Assembly: GCF_013044505.1 (NCBI RefSeq) | Contig: NZ_JABERD010000055.1 | Location: 1-53,100, forward strand | Source: Streptomyces sp. S3(2020) | GTDB taxonomy: Bacteria > Actinomycetota > Actinomycetes > Streptomycetales > Streptomycetaceae | DNA: 53,100 nt | Direction of reading: 5' to 3' | Part shown: positions 42,530 to 49,966 of the stretch, one piece after another | How positions within the stretch are numbered: position 1 is the stretch's first letter | Layout: the number at the start of each line of letters is the position of its first letter | Program-made: the position numbers and the translations under genes | Notes under the pieces: generated by a model | The model's input: only the letters and a program-made list of their open reading frames with translations | Database searches by the model: none | What the model was told of the DNA's origin: nothing

Positions 42530-43156
42530 CTATTTCCAATCGTCATCGTCGAACTGGTCAAAGGTGGCCCTGGCCACCTGCTTGATGGCTGCCAGATTCT
42601 CTCGCTGCTTGAGCCGAGTCTGTCGCCATTCCTCGTACTGCTTCACTTGCTCACCGGCAGAGTTGGCAATGCCTTTCTCTGCGATCCATGCCATGAGTTC
42701 CGGCTCAGGCCGGAACCTCTCGCCTGTCTGCTTGGTTAGGCGGAGGTGCTTGAACTTGCCGTGTGCCAGTAGCTCGGTACTCTCTCCGCCCTGAAGTACT
42801 GCCAGGATCTCTACTGGCTCACCCTCGTTGTAATCCCGGCTCACGTTCGTCAGGCGACTTAGAAGGATGGTCGTGGTTTTGCCTATCTTCACGTTCCCAT
42901 CCTTGAGCCGGACAACGTAAGTGTGTCCGGGGCTGGTTCCCCACAGAACTCCGTCCCTGTCGAGTCGGTGTGTAACCGCTGCCGCTAGGTGCTGCTTGTA
43001 GCTGTAGAACTCTGTCTGATGTTCTGGGCAGAGCGGGAAGGAGAACGAGAGCACCCGCTTCGGATTCCCTTCTTTCCCGCATACTCCGCCAGTCTCGGTA
43101 TCGGTTGCTACGCAGGCTCCCGCGACTATCGCACTTGCGTTGTCTCCCGTGGTCAT
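42530..43156 (-). CDS. GIY-YIG-type (T5orf172/MUG113) protein
   Basis: 208 residues. N-terminal zinc-finger-like Cys pattern (CVATDTETGGVCGK, CPEHQTEF), then the T5orf172/MUG113 version of the GIY-YIG fold: TYVVRLKDGNVKIGKTT, SRLTNVSRDYNEGEPVEILA, ELLAHGKFKHLRLTKQTGE, RFRPEPELMAWIAEKG. Family members are putative nucleases common in phages and plasmids. The C-terminal helix is charged, ending in an acidic FDQFDDDDWK. Confidence 0.78.
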   Translation of the reverse strand: MTTGDNASAIVAGACVATDTETGGVCGKEGNPKRVLSFSFPLCPEHQTEFYSYKQHLAAAVTHRLDRDGVLWGTSPGHTYVVRLKDGNVKIGKTTTILLSRLTNVSRDYNEGEPVEILAVLQGGESTELLAHGKFKHLRLTKQTGERFRPEPELMAWIAEKGIANSAGEQVKQYEEWRQTRLKQRENLAAIKQVARATFDQFDDDDWK

Positions 43157-43232
43157 TCGTGGCCCCTTACAGGAAGAGGCCGAGACCCCATTGGGTCCGG
43201 CCTCATGAGTGGTTCTGATGTCTGGCAGATAT

Positions 43233-43433
43233 TTACCTGACCAGATGGTTGTCTAGCCCCTGGGGCGGGTTCGGCCTTCGTTCGTCCGGCAGTGACTCTC
43301 GGATGGCTCTCTGCTGGCACTTCCTCAGCCACTGGTTCGAATGGTTCCTGGCCTCAGAGATGAAGATGAATGTTGCCCCGCAATATGGGCACTTTCTGGC
43401 GGGTACTCCGTCAATCAGTCTGGTCTCCCACAT
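43233..43433 (-). CDS. Small zinc-finger protein
   Basis: 66 residues from ATG 43433, directly after the previous gene's stop (TGACATG). KCPYCGATFIFISEARNHSNQWLRKC is a zinc-ribbon or C2HC finger. Likely nucleic-acid binding; unknown role. Confidence 0.7.
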   Translation of the reverse strand: MWETRLIDGVPARKCPYCGATFIFISEARNHSNQWLRKCQQRAIRESLPDERRPNPPQGLDNHLVR

Positions 43434-43434
43434 G

Positions 43435-43620
43435 TCACGCTGCCTCGGTCCAGTGCCGTGGGGATACATCTAGGTTGATCGTTAGTCCCATGGATAGTGG
43501 ATGCGTGCACTTGGCTCTCGGGTTACCGCAATGCTGACCGAACTGCTTGCGAGTGCTGAACTCCTGTCGGCACAGTACGCACTTGAAGCCGGTTAGGGTG
43601 CGGGCGTAGTGGCGCTTCAC
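43435..43620 (-). CDS. Small C2H2-like zinc-finger protein
   Basis: 61 residues from GTG 43620 with GAGGAG seven bases upstream. FKCVLCRQEFSTRKQFGQHC is a C2H2/C2HC finger followed by NPRAKCTHP. First gene of the replication operon, located just after two tandem terminator hairpins; start and stop of this and the next gene adjoin. Confidence 0.7.
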   Translation of the reverse strand: MKRHYARTLTGFKCVLCRQEFSTRKQFGQHCGNPRAKCTHPLSMGLTINLDVSPRHWTEAA

Positions 43621-43655
43621 GTTGGTACTCCTCATATGTTGAAACACTTGGTCAT

Positions 43656-43691
43656 AGAAAAAGCCCCACGCACCTTGGGGTGCTGGGGCTG
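43656..43691 (-). terminator. Intrinsic terminator T2 before the replication operon
   Basis: On the minus strand AGCCCCAGCACC-CCAA-GGTGCGTGGGGCT (one bulge) followed by TTTTTCT. It lies about 36 bp upstream of the first operon gene, so it cannot end an upstream gene usefully unless read-through is controlled. Confidence 0.8.
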
Positions 43692-43735
43692 TGGTCCTGT
43701 TTCGTTGGTCCGTGGCGAGTTTTGAAACCTTGGGT

Positions 43736-43779
43736 AAAAGCAAGAGGGCCGATCCTCTCGGGGGAGAGAACCGACCCTC
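43736..43779 (-). terminator. Intrinsic terminator T1 / attenuator
   Basis: Minus-strand 16 bp stem GAGGGTCGGTTCTCTC / GAGAGGATCGGCCCTC with a CCCC loop and three G-U pairs, then TTGCTTTT. A six-codon reading frame (ATG 43798, MSGYTA, stop TGA 43778) ends on the first two bases of the stem. Confidence 0.75.
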
Positions 43780-43798
43780 AAGCCGTATAACCACTCAT
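43778..43798 (-). CDS. Possible leader peptide overlapping terminator T1
   Basis: ATG AGT GGT TAT ACG GCT TGA; the stop enters the first stem of T1. Ribosome site is weak (GGTTGG further up). Only position suggests it is translated. Confidence 0.3.
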   Translation of the reverse strand: MSGYTA

Positions 43799-44024
43799 GC
43801 CACGGGGACCAACCGTGAACGGATGCTGGGGAGCTGAACCCTGCGGGAACCCCCTCACCCTGTATATACCCGTCACTTGACGGTTCTGGGACAGGACATC
43901 CTTGGGGTGTGATGCAGTGCACTCGGCGGGTGAGCGTTTCCGGGCGCACCTGCTGTACCTCCTATTCTACGGGATGGTGATCATTTCCGCATCTTTACCG
44001 TGGGCCTCCCCTGAACATGGAGAA
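43799..44024. other. Leader and promoter region of the replication operon
   Basis: Gene-free. On the minus strand an AT-rich GGGTATATACAGGG at 43,858-43,871 could supply a -10 (TATACA), but no good -35 was found. Includes the inverted repeat CGTCACTTGACG at 43,871-43,882. Confidence 0.35.
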
Positions 44025-44051
44025 GGGGCGCAACGCCCTTGCGTGCGCCCC
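44025..44051 (-). terminator. Hairpin after integrase gene
   Basis: GGGGCGCA and TGCGCCCC form an 8 bp stem 14 bases beyond the integrase stop; the minus strand continues TTCTCC. Likely integrase terminator. Confidence 0.55.
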
Positions 44052-44064
44052 TCAGTCCCCTCGG

Positions 44065-45165
44065 TCAGTACCGGTCGCCAAGACCCTTCACGGCGTTCAC
44101 GGCCCTCGTGCTGGCCATGTCTGCTCCGTATCTCCGGAGCATGGCGGGACTCCTCCAGCCCCGGATAGCCATGATGTGCTCCCCGGAGACTCCAGCTGCT
44201 TTAAGGTCATCCGCCCACGTGTGGCAGAACGAGTGAGGGGTTACCTCGGCAGGGTCGTATCCGGCTTGCTCGGCCCTCTTCTTCACCATCCGGTACAGCC
44301 CCATGTACTTCATGGGCTTGCGTGACCGAGTGCCAAGCCACAGGAACGGGGTTGAGTCGGCTAGGGCGTGAGATGAGCGCACCCTGAGATAGCGAGTAAG
44401 CGCCTTTACCGTCTTGGGCTGGAGAGGGATGGTCCGGCCGTCAAGGCTGTTGCGGTCCATCTTGAGCGGCACCACTACCAACGTGTGTCCCGTGAGGTCC
44501 AAGTCCTGTACGCGGAGGTTCAGCAGCTCCTCAGCTCTCAGGCCCTCTGTGAGAACCCGGATCATGGCATGGTCTCTGACCGTCTCGAAATCCCGCACCT
44601 TGGATGACCCGTTGCCAGTCGCCTTGAGTACATCCGCCACGAACTCCTCAGACAGGGTCTTCGGCTTGCCGAGAGGGGGAGTGGCGTACCGGTGGAGTTT
44701 CTTGCTGCTGTACGGGCTGGTGTGGTCGTACTCCTCTTCCAAGTACTTGAAGAGGGGGCGCAGGTTCCTTTGCAGAGTGTTGGTTCCTCCGGTGTACCCG
44801 CCCTTTCCGTCCTGGCTCTTGGGTACGTCGTAGGTCTCGTAGTACCAACGAAAGAACCGGTTGAGGGTGGGCACGTCGCAGGTGGTGAAGTCCCCCTCGA
44901 TCCCGCCCTCCGTCATCCAGTTGTTCAGAGCCACCCCTGCGAACTTGTACGCATTGATGCTCTTGCGCTGGAACGGCCGTCCGTACCTATTCGTGATCGT
45001 GCTGAGGTGGAGGTCCAGTTCATCGAGCATGGCCGTACGGATGTCTGCCCCTGAGTGGCCACTGACGACCCGCAAGGGGGCGGAGGTGGGTTGTGTTTGC
45101 GCCTGGCTCTCCGGCGTCCTGGTGGCGCTCCTCAGCGCCGTACGCCTGGATGGCTGTGCCGACAT
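44065..45165 (-). CDS. int: Tyrosine site-specific integrase
   Basis: 366 residues. SAM-like core-binding domain (about 45-150) and catalytic domain (about 165-360). Catalytic residues: Arg-I in TEGLRAEELLNL, Lys in VVPLKMDRN, HxxR box as TPHSFCHTWADDL, His/Trp-III in IRGWRSPAM, Tyr in LRRYG. The second arginine is thus Cys (codon TGC, minus strand of 44,224-44,226), one transition from CGC; this residue is near-invariant in the family. Gene is 135 bp from the att core in tRNA-Cys, as usual for integrases that target tRNA 3' ends. Confidence 0.92.
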   Translation of the reverse strand: MSAQPSRRTALRSATRTPESQAQTQPTSAPLRVVSGHSGADIRTAMLDELDLHLSTITNRYGRPFQRKSINAYKFAGVALNNWMTEGGIEGDFTTCDVPTLNRFFRWYYETYDVPKSQDGKGGYTGGTNTLQRNLRPLFKYLEEEYDHTSPYSSKKLHRYATPPLGKPKTLSEEFVADVLKATGNGSSKVRDFETVRDHAMIRVLTEGLRAEELLNLRVQDLDLTGHTLVVVPLKMDRNSLDGRTIPLQPKTVKALTRYLRVRSSHALADSTPFLWLGTRSRKPMKYMGLYRMVKKRAEQAGYDPAEVTPHSFCHTWADDLKAAGVSGEHIMAIRGWRSPAMLRRYGADMASTRAVNAVKGLGDRY

Positions 45166-45211
45166 GGGTGTGACTCCCCTTGGTCAGGGGCTAAGCAAGC
45201 CGGAGTGGACC

Positions 45212-45227
45212 AAGCGACTTACCTAGC
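45212..45227 (+). promoter_or_regulatory. Candidate integrase arm site, right
   Basis: AAGCGACTTACCTAGC, partner of 36,482-36,497, located between the integrase start and the att core. Confidence 0.5.
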
Positions 45228-45264
45228 CCCGTTCGGACTGGGTGTCACAGCCCTGGGGGAGTGC

Positions 45265-45292
45265 GTCTGACCGAGGAATATCCTGGTCAGAC
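45265..45292 (-). terminator. tRNA-Cys terminator hairpin
   Basis: GTCTGACC / GGTCAGAC plus inner AGGA/TCCT with a 3-base loop, immediately 3' of the tRNA. It lies inside the element, so the element supplies the tRNA's new terminator. Confidence 0.65.
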
Positions 45293-45299
45293 CCTGTAG

Positions 45300-45374
45300 T
45301 GGAGGCCGTGGCGGGAATCGAACCCACGTAACTCGCTTTGCAGGCGAGTCCCTGAACCACTCGGGCACACGGCC
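45300..45374 (-). tRNA. tRNA-Cys (GCA)
   Basis: Cloverleaf on the minus strand: acceptor GGCCGTG/CACGGCC, D arm CCCGAGTGGTTCAGGG, anticodon stem CTCGC/GCGAG with loop CTGCAAA (GCA), T arm GTGGG-TTCGATT-CCCGC, discriminator U73 (typical of tRNA-Cys), encoded CCA. Bases 45,300-45,344 are the att core. Intact and presumably the functional copy, since the second copy at 50 kb is broken. Confidence 0.95.
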
Positions 45375-45500
45375 GTGTTCGGGTCGGAGGCGTGGACTCC
45401 TTCCCGGACTGGGTGAGACGACCGTATGGCAGGGGGAAGGGGTGGCTCAAGGGGATCGCGGGGGCTGCAATGGGACTGCCATACGCCGTTCACGAATGGG
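45339..45500 (-). repeat. Duplicated tRNA-Cys 5' half and promoter, copy A
   Basis: About 160 bp nearly identical (roughly 95% by eye) to 50,025-50,186, including the tRNA 5' half, the promoter and upstream DNA. Together the copies flank the 45.5-50.0 kb gene island. Confidence 0.85.
45421..45450 (-). promoter_or_regulatory. tRNA-Cys promoter
   Basis: Minus strand TTGAGC - 18 bp - TACGGT, 47 bp before the tRNA 5' end. Both boxes and spacing are conserved in copy B (TTGAGT...TACGGT). Confidence 0.7.
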
Positions 45501-45543
45501 AGGTGTCCGCCTCCGGGTGTGCGACCACGGTCTGTCCGGGTTG

Positions 45544-46080
45544 TCAGCCGAGACGGAGGTGATGCAGCATCAGCAGCGCGGCCACTGCGTTTGCTGAGCG
45601 GATCTCGCCGCGAGTCACCAGCTCGGGAACCTTCTCCAGCGGTACCCAGTCGCGGCGCGTGGACTCGATCGCGTCGACCGGTACGTCCCGTACCTGCTGG
45701 GCCTGATCCGACCAGTACACGCGGTGGTGACTCGTGGAGATCCCCGGCATGGGATCGACGGCGAGCAGGAGACGCATCGGGCCCGGTCGCCAACCGGTCT
45801 CTTCCTCGAACTCGCGCGCGGCCGCGAAGGCGGGGTCCTCGGCTTCGTTGACACCGCCCGACGGCAGTTCCCACCCCCAGGCGTCGGTGATGAACCGGTG
45901 GCGCCACAGCAGCAGCACCTCGTCGGCCTCGTTCACCACCGCGGCGACAGCTACCGGACGCAGCCGGATGACGGTGTGGTCCAGGCGCCGCCCGTCGGGC
46001 AGTTCCACATCGGCCATGGCGACGTCGACCCACCGGTTCGCGTACACGACGCGCTCGCCGAGGTTCTGCCACACAGACAC
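45544..46080 (-). CDS. Nudix hydrolase
   Basis: 178 residues from GTG 46080. Nudix box GGVNEAEDPAFAAAREFEEE TGW (G-x5-E-x7-REUxEExGU) is complete, preceded by LLLWRHRFITDAWGWELPSG. This ADP-ribose-pyrophosphatase-like class cleaves nucleoside diphosphates linked to another group. Last gene of a leftward set with the flavoprotein and the XRE regulator; 31 bp gap. Confidence 0.88.
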   Translation of the reverse strand: MSVWQNLGERVVYANRWVDVAMADVELPDGRRLDHTVIRLRPVAVAAVVNEADEVLLLWRHRFITDAWGWELPSGGVNEAEDPAFAAAREFEEETGWRPGPMRLLLAVDPMPGISTSHHRVYWSDQAQQVRDVPVDAIESTRRDWVPLEKVPELVTRGEIRSANAVAALLMLHHLRLG

Positions 46081-46111
46081 GATCGGGCCTTTCGTCGAGT
46101 GTCGTCCTTCG

Positions 46112-46651
46112 TCACATGCCGGCTCGGTGCCGCACAGCAGAGAGAGCCTTCTCCCACGGGTAAGCCTTCGGGTTTCCCTGCTTCGGCGGATGTGACTCGT
46201 ACCCGTCGGGCCCGTCAAGTACGACGACACCTTGCTGTCGAAGCATGGCGACAGAGCGGGTCACCGCGGGCTGCGCACCTTGGGCCTGATTGAAGTAGGG
46301 CATTGCCACGACGGGAACGCCCATGTTGACCGCCTCGGACGGGATCCCGATGGCCACCGTGTCCGAGATGCCGGCGCCCCACTTGTTCAGCGTCGTGCAC
46401 GACATCGGCGCGACCAGTATCGCGGCCGCTTTCGGCAGGGCGTCCTGCTCCCAGGGCAGCTTGTATCGGGATCGCACCGGGTGTCCGGTCAGATCGACGA
46501 GTTCCTCCATTCGAGGCTCCCACCAGAGCGCTGCGGACGGGGTGAGGATCAGGCATACGTCCCATCCGTCGGCCTGGGCGGCGCGAACGCCTTCATCGAT
46601 GTACTGGGTGGGCCCTGCGGCACAGGCGATGAGGTAGAGCACGCGAGTCAT
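46112..46651 (-). CDS. Flavoprotein (HFCD family, Dfp/UbiX-like)
   Basis: 179 residues. Rossmann-like flavoprotein: VLYLIACAAGPTQYIDEGVR, LVDLTGHPVRS, AAAILVAPMSCTTLNKWGAG (the PASANT-like loop), ISDTVAIGIPSEAVNMGVPV and VAMPYFN. Members decarboxylate 4'-phosphopantothenoylcysteine or peptidyl-cysteines or make prenyl-FMN. The catalytic His of decarboxylases is not evident. Overlaps the XRE gene by four bases. Confidence 0.85.
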   Translation of the reverse strand: MTRVLYLIACAAGPTQYIDEGVRAAQADGWDVCLILTPSAALWWEPRMEELVDLTGHPVRSRYKLPWEQDALPKAAAILVAPMSCTTLNKWGAGISDTVAIGIPSEAVNMGVPVVAMPYFNQAQGAQPAVTRSVAMLRQQGVVVLDGPDGYESHPPKQGNPKAYPWEKALSAVRHRAGM

Positions 46652-47853
46652 GCGCGCAGTCCACAGCGTCCCGCCAAGGCGCGCAACTCACCGCCTGGGG
46701 CGGAGATCGCTCCGACGACGTCCTTGACCAGAGTGACGGTTTCCGGCCTGCCGCGTACCTCCTCCGGCGCCAGCTTGTCGGCTTCCAGCAACGCGGCTGC
46801 GGCATCGTCCTTGCGCCGCGTAAGGAGCGAAGCCCGTGCCATGGCGACGTGGTGTCCGGCCCTTCGCTCCCGAGTCATCTGAGCCAGCGCGCCAGGCTCC
46901 AGAGCGTCGGCTGCTTCGAGCGCCGACCACCCGTCCTCGAAGCGAATCATGATGTCCACCCGGTGCAGTCCCACATTGGTCGGCCCGAACATGGTCCAGT
47001 CCTCGTTCAGGTCGGCGCCCTGCCGGGCGGCGACGTCAGCCGCCTCGTCGACATACTCGTGGGCCGTGCGCACCCGCGCGGTGGTGCGGTCCTCGGACGA
47101 CAGGGCGACGGCCGCGGACAGGTACAGCATGCCGAGCGTGGACAGGCCGAGCGCGCCCTGCTCGACGAGCCCGTGTTCGAGACGGCGGGCGGCCGCGGTC
47201 ACGAACTCGACGGCGGCTTGCGGGCGTTGCTGGTGGACGAGGCTCTTGGCCACCCTGCGAGCTGCCGCCCCTATCTGTACCGGGTCCCCGGACCGCTCGG
47301 CAGCGACCTGGGCTCGGTCGGCGGCGAGTGCGGCCGGGATCGCGGTTCCGGCTCCGTACTTGTGCAGATACGACGTCACCAGCTGGTAGACCCGGGACAG
47401 CACCCCCTGCGCGTCGGACCGGCCGACGGCGTGTGCGGTCTGCTCGGCACCGGTGATCAGGGCGGGCAGCTCCCGGGCAAGCGTTCCGTAGTGACAGGCC
47501 TGGAACGCCTCGCAGCAGTAGGCGAGCCTCCGCCGGAGGGCGGCGAGCGTGGGCGGCTCGGAGTCGGGCGCGGGGGCGTAGAGGGCGTCGATGACGGAGA
47601 GCGCCTCGCCGGGCGGGGCGCTTCCCGTGGGTGGCGGCAACGGACGGTCGGACAAGAGGTACTCCAGGGGGACGCGCAGGACATCGGCCGCGCGCATGAG
47701 CACCGACAGGCGTGGGTCCTGTTGGCGTTGCCCACCCTCAAGGGATTGCACCCAGCGCCTCGTCTGCCCCATCAGCTGGCCGAAGTCGCTCTGAGTGAAG
47801 CCGCGCCGGTCTCGCCAGTAGGCGATGCGTCGGCCGATGCCTGAAGTGTCCAA
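46648..47853 (-). CDS. XRE-type regulator with TPR-like C-terminus
   Basis: 401 residues if started at TTG 47853 (GGGGG upstream). HTH about 5-60: RIAYWRDRRGFTQSDFGQLM, RRWVQSLEGGQRQQDPRLSV. The remainder is helical repeats (ALRRRLAYCCEAFQACHYGT, AAARRVAKSLVHQQRPQAAV, GLSTLGMLYLSAAVALSSED) like other Streptomyces XRE regulators with TPR sensor domains. Coupled to flavoprotein and Nudix genes, divergent from the unknown gene at 47,958. Confidence 0.82.
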   Translation of the reverse strand: MDTSGIGRRIAYWRDRRGFTQSDFGQLMGQTRRWVQSLEGGQRQQDPRLSVLMRAADVLRVPLEYLLSDRPLPPPTGSAPPGEALSVIDALYAPAPDSEPPTLAALRRRLAYCCEAFQACHYGTLARELPALITGAEQTAHAVGRSDAQGVLSRVYQLVTSYLHKYGAGTAIPAALAADRAQVAAERSGDPVQIGAAARRVAKSLVHQQRPQAAVEFVTAAARRLEHGLVEQGALGLSTLGMLYLSAAVALSSEDRTTARVRTAHEYVDEAADVAARQGADLNEDWTMFGPTNVGLHRVDIMIRFEDGWSALEAADALEPGALAQMTRERRAGHHVAMARASLLTRRKDDAAAALLEADKLAPEEVRGRPETVTLVKDVVGAISAPGGELRALAGRCGLRA

Positions 47854-47870
47854 TGCGCGCCCCCAGACAA

Positions 47871-47889
47871 GGCACACGCTCTGTGTGCC
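47871..47889. promoter_or_regulatory. Operator candidate between XRE gene and divergent gene
   Basis: GGCACAC-GCTCT-GTGTGCC, a perfect 7 bp inverted repeat 18 bp before the XRE start in the 104 bp divergent region. Well placed for autoregulation. Confidence 0.45.
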
Positions 47890-47957
47890 CCCTGCTGTTG
47901 TACCGCGACCTACGGTCCCGATGTGAGACGGACCACGATGACTGCGGAGGCGGGCGG

Positions 47958-48563
47958 ATGAACTCCAAAAGGCGGCCTCAGGTTTTGAGCCCCGTAGAGA
48001 CAGAGCCCGGCGTGCTCGTGCATGCCGGCTCCGACCGACGACTTGCGACCGAGCACAGGCTCCTGTCGACGCAACCAGCAGAAAGCCACGATCGGATCCG
48101 GACGGAGTGGCAGGAGCACCGGGTGGCGCTGCTCGCCTTGGGCACGCTCTTCTCTGCCGTCCGGCTGCCTGGCGAACTGGTCCTGGCGGCTGGCCGCTGC
48201 CGCCCGGAACTCGTACAAGTGGACGATTTTCTCGACGAGGCACTGGACGGCGGCCCGGTCATCTGCGATCCGGTCGGACCTCGCTACTACGCACTCGTGC
48301 CAGTCGGCGTGCCCATCGCGTGGCATGCGGCAGCGGAGGAATGGCGAGCGCTCGACGTGGCCTGCCTGGGAGGCGGCACATACCTGGGTGTGCCGCGGGT
48401 GGATGCGGTGCGATTCGACCAACAGACCCACACGTCGTACTGGTCAGTGCCCTTGTCACCCGAGTTCGCGCTGTGTACGCCGCTCGCGGTCGCGCGGATC
48501 ATCGCCGCGGGACAGGCCTCCGTGGCGAAGGCGCTTGAGGACGAGGGCAGCGGCATCCCGTAG
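47958..48563 (+). CDS. Unknown protein of the tRNA-Cys-flanked island
   Basis: 201 residues from ATG 47958 (GGAGGCGGGCGG). Mixed alpha/beta: RVALLALGTLFSAVRLPGEL, VDDFLDEALDGGPVICDPVG, RYYALVPVGVPIAWHAAAEE, CLGGGTYLGVPRVDAV. No TM helix or signal. I recall similar proteins beside Streptomyces XRE regulators, but know no function. Confidence 0.7.
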   Translation: MNSKRRPQVLSPVETEPGVLVHAGSDRRLATEHRLLSTQPAESHDRIRTEWQEHRVALLALGTLFSAVRLPGELVLAAGRCRPELVQVDDFLDEALDGGPVICDPVGPRYYALVPVGVPIAWHAAAEEWRALDVACLGGGTYLGVPRVDAVRFDQQTHTSYWSVPLSPEFALCTPLAVARIIAAGQASVAKALEDEGSGIP

Positions 48564-48695
48564 CCGAGCGGCGCCCGTTGGCCCTTCGCCGACAGGCCGA
48601 CATCTGAACTCCCGTCCCGAGCCCGGAACCCTGGACGGACCCAGCCTCGGGACGGGCCACCCCTGTAGTGCACGACACCTCAGAAGGGAAAGCCC

Positions 48696-49196
48696 ATGAC
48701 GGTCATCATCGAGCAGCCTGCCAACACCCGTACGCGGGACCCAAGGGAACTCCTCAACGCGGTCGCACCGCACATCACGGAACTGACCCTCAACGTGTTC
48801 GACTCCGGGATGAATCTGTGGGACCGCGAGATCGCTCTCCTGCTGCGCGATCACATGATGGTCCGTGACATGGCCGAACGCATCCTCGGTAATGCCGTCA
48901 TGTACACCGTCGGCTGCATCGAACACCCCGAAGTGCATCTTGGAGTGGGGAAGCTCGTCGATGTCGGTGTCCATCAACTCATCCTCGACACGCCCGTCTG
49001 GTTCGGCATCTGCCGCCTCTACAACGGCGGCGCCTACAAGCACCATGCCCCGTTCATCGAGCGCCGCCGCGACGGCCTGTGCTTGCGCACGGCAGACTTC
49101 CTGAAGTCGATCGGCTTCGACATCGACGAGGAGCTGTGGGCCATCGACGGCACAAACTGCTCGCCGTGCGACAACAAGGTGCCCGACAGCCACTGA
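48696..49196 (+). CDS. Conserved unknown protein, possibly DUF1399/glycine-rich-domain-like
   Basis: 166 residues. Strong features: LVDVGVHQLILDTPVWFGIC and GGAYKHHAPFIERR, which recall the VDxxWHxHIxxTxxY ... GxxxxHxP pattern of DUF1399 proteins; the match is distant. Ends with C-x2-C (CSPCDN). AGAAGGGAAAGCCC precedes ATG 48696. Confidence 0.65.
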   Translation: MTVIIEQPANTRTRDPRELLNAVAPHITELTLNVFDSGMNLWDREIALLLRDHMMVRDMAERILGNAVMYTVGCIEHPEVHLGVGKLVDVGVHQLILDTPVWFGICRLYNGGAYKHHAPFIERRRDGLCLRTADFLKSIGFDIDEELWAIDGTNCSPCDNKVPDSH

Positions 49197-49274
49197 GCTC
49201 GCTACAGTCGCCCCGCCCTTGGGTTTCTGGGGGGTGTGGGGCCCGCACACGCCGACAACGCAGAGGAACTCGCC

Positions 49275-49928
49275 GTGCCCGTACCGCACGACATCGCCGC
49301 GGAGACCGAACTGTGGGATACCTTCGCCGAGTCCGCTTTCGAACCGGACGCTGCGCCGGTTTTCTGCTGGACCCAGTACGCCGGGCACGGTCCGGGACCC
49401 GAGGTTCTCGGAAGTCCCGCCCGGGTGCTGGAGATCGGCTGCGGCACGGGCCGCGCCCTCGCCCATCTGGCACAGCGGGGGATCGAGGCCCAAGGCGTCG
49501 ACCTGTCTCCGGTGATGGTGAAGAAGACCAGCGAACGGTGGGCGGACACCGGTGCCAGTTTCGCGTGCGGAGAGGTCATCGAATGGCTCGCCGCATGCAC
49601 GGACACCTACGACGCGGTCTATTCGATCTTCGGCGCGGCCTGGTTCGCGGACCCCGGACGCCTGTTCCCCCTGGTGCGTGAGCGCCTCGGTCCTGGCGGG
49701 GTGTTCGTGTTCTCGCAGCCACCGGCCATCCCTGGCGCGTACGGCCCGCAGGGCATGTACAAGGGTGGTTTCGCGGGCAAGGCCATGTACACGTACCGCT
49801 ACAGCTACCGGCCCGCAGTTTGGGAGCGGCTACTGACCGGGGCCGGGTTCCTCGCGGCTGAGGCAGTCGTCATCGAACCTCCCAAGGCTGGGCATATCGG
49901 TACGCTGCTCGTTCGCGCGGAGGTGTAG
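49275..49928 (+). CDS. Class I SAM-dependent methyltransferase
   Basis: 217 residues from GTG 49275 (GAGGAA seven bases upstream; GTG 49236 would add 13 residues). SAM motif I VLEIGCGTGRALAHLAQRG, motif II acidic VDLSP, YDAVYSIFGAAWFADPGRLF and the post-II PGGVFVFSQPP. Small-molecule or nucleotide type; substrate unknown. Last gene of the island before the pseudo-tRNA. Confidence 0.85.
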   Translation: MPVPHDIAAETELWDTFAESAFEPDAAPVFCWTQYAGHGPGPEVLGSPARVLEIGCGTGRALAHLAQRGIEAQGVDLSPVMVKKTSERWADTGASFACGEVIEWLAACTDTYDAVYSIFGAAWFADPGRLFPLVRERLGPGGVFVFSQPPAIPGAYGPQGMYKGGFAGKAMYTYRYSYRPAVWERLLTGAGFLAAEAVVIEPPKAGHIGTLLVRAEV

Positions 49929-49966
49929 CCCTGGCTGGCTGTGCCCGCTCCGGGCTTCCCGTCCAC

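Larger units (their letters stand above)
36362..45344. mobile_element. Integrated element at tRNA-Cys, about 9 kb
   Basis: Bounded by a perfect 45 bp direct repeat of the tRNA-Cys 3' half, with a tyrosine integrase beside the intact tRNA. Visibly lower GC than flanks, with rare codons such as CTA, GTA and TTA. Contents: integrase, RepA-like ATPase, GIY-YIG protein, Phd antitoxin, two small zinc proteins, DUF2637-like/HTH membrane protein, small membrane protein, and an XRE/DUF6879/ATPase regulatory set. This resembles the replication-regulation half of an actinomycete integrative element, but no TraB/FtsK transfer gene, Xis or phage structural gene is seen, so it is reduced, mobilisable in trans, or a plasmid-like satellite. 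Confidence 0.85.

Noticed and set aside
36362..45344. Prophage
   Set aside because: No terminase, capsid, tail, holin or lysin genes; content is integrase, replication and regulation only.
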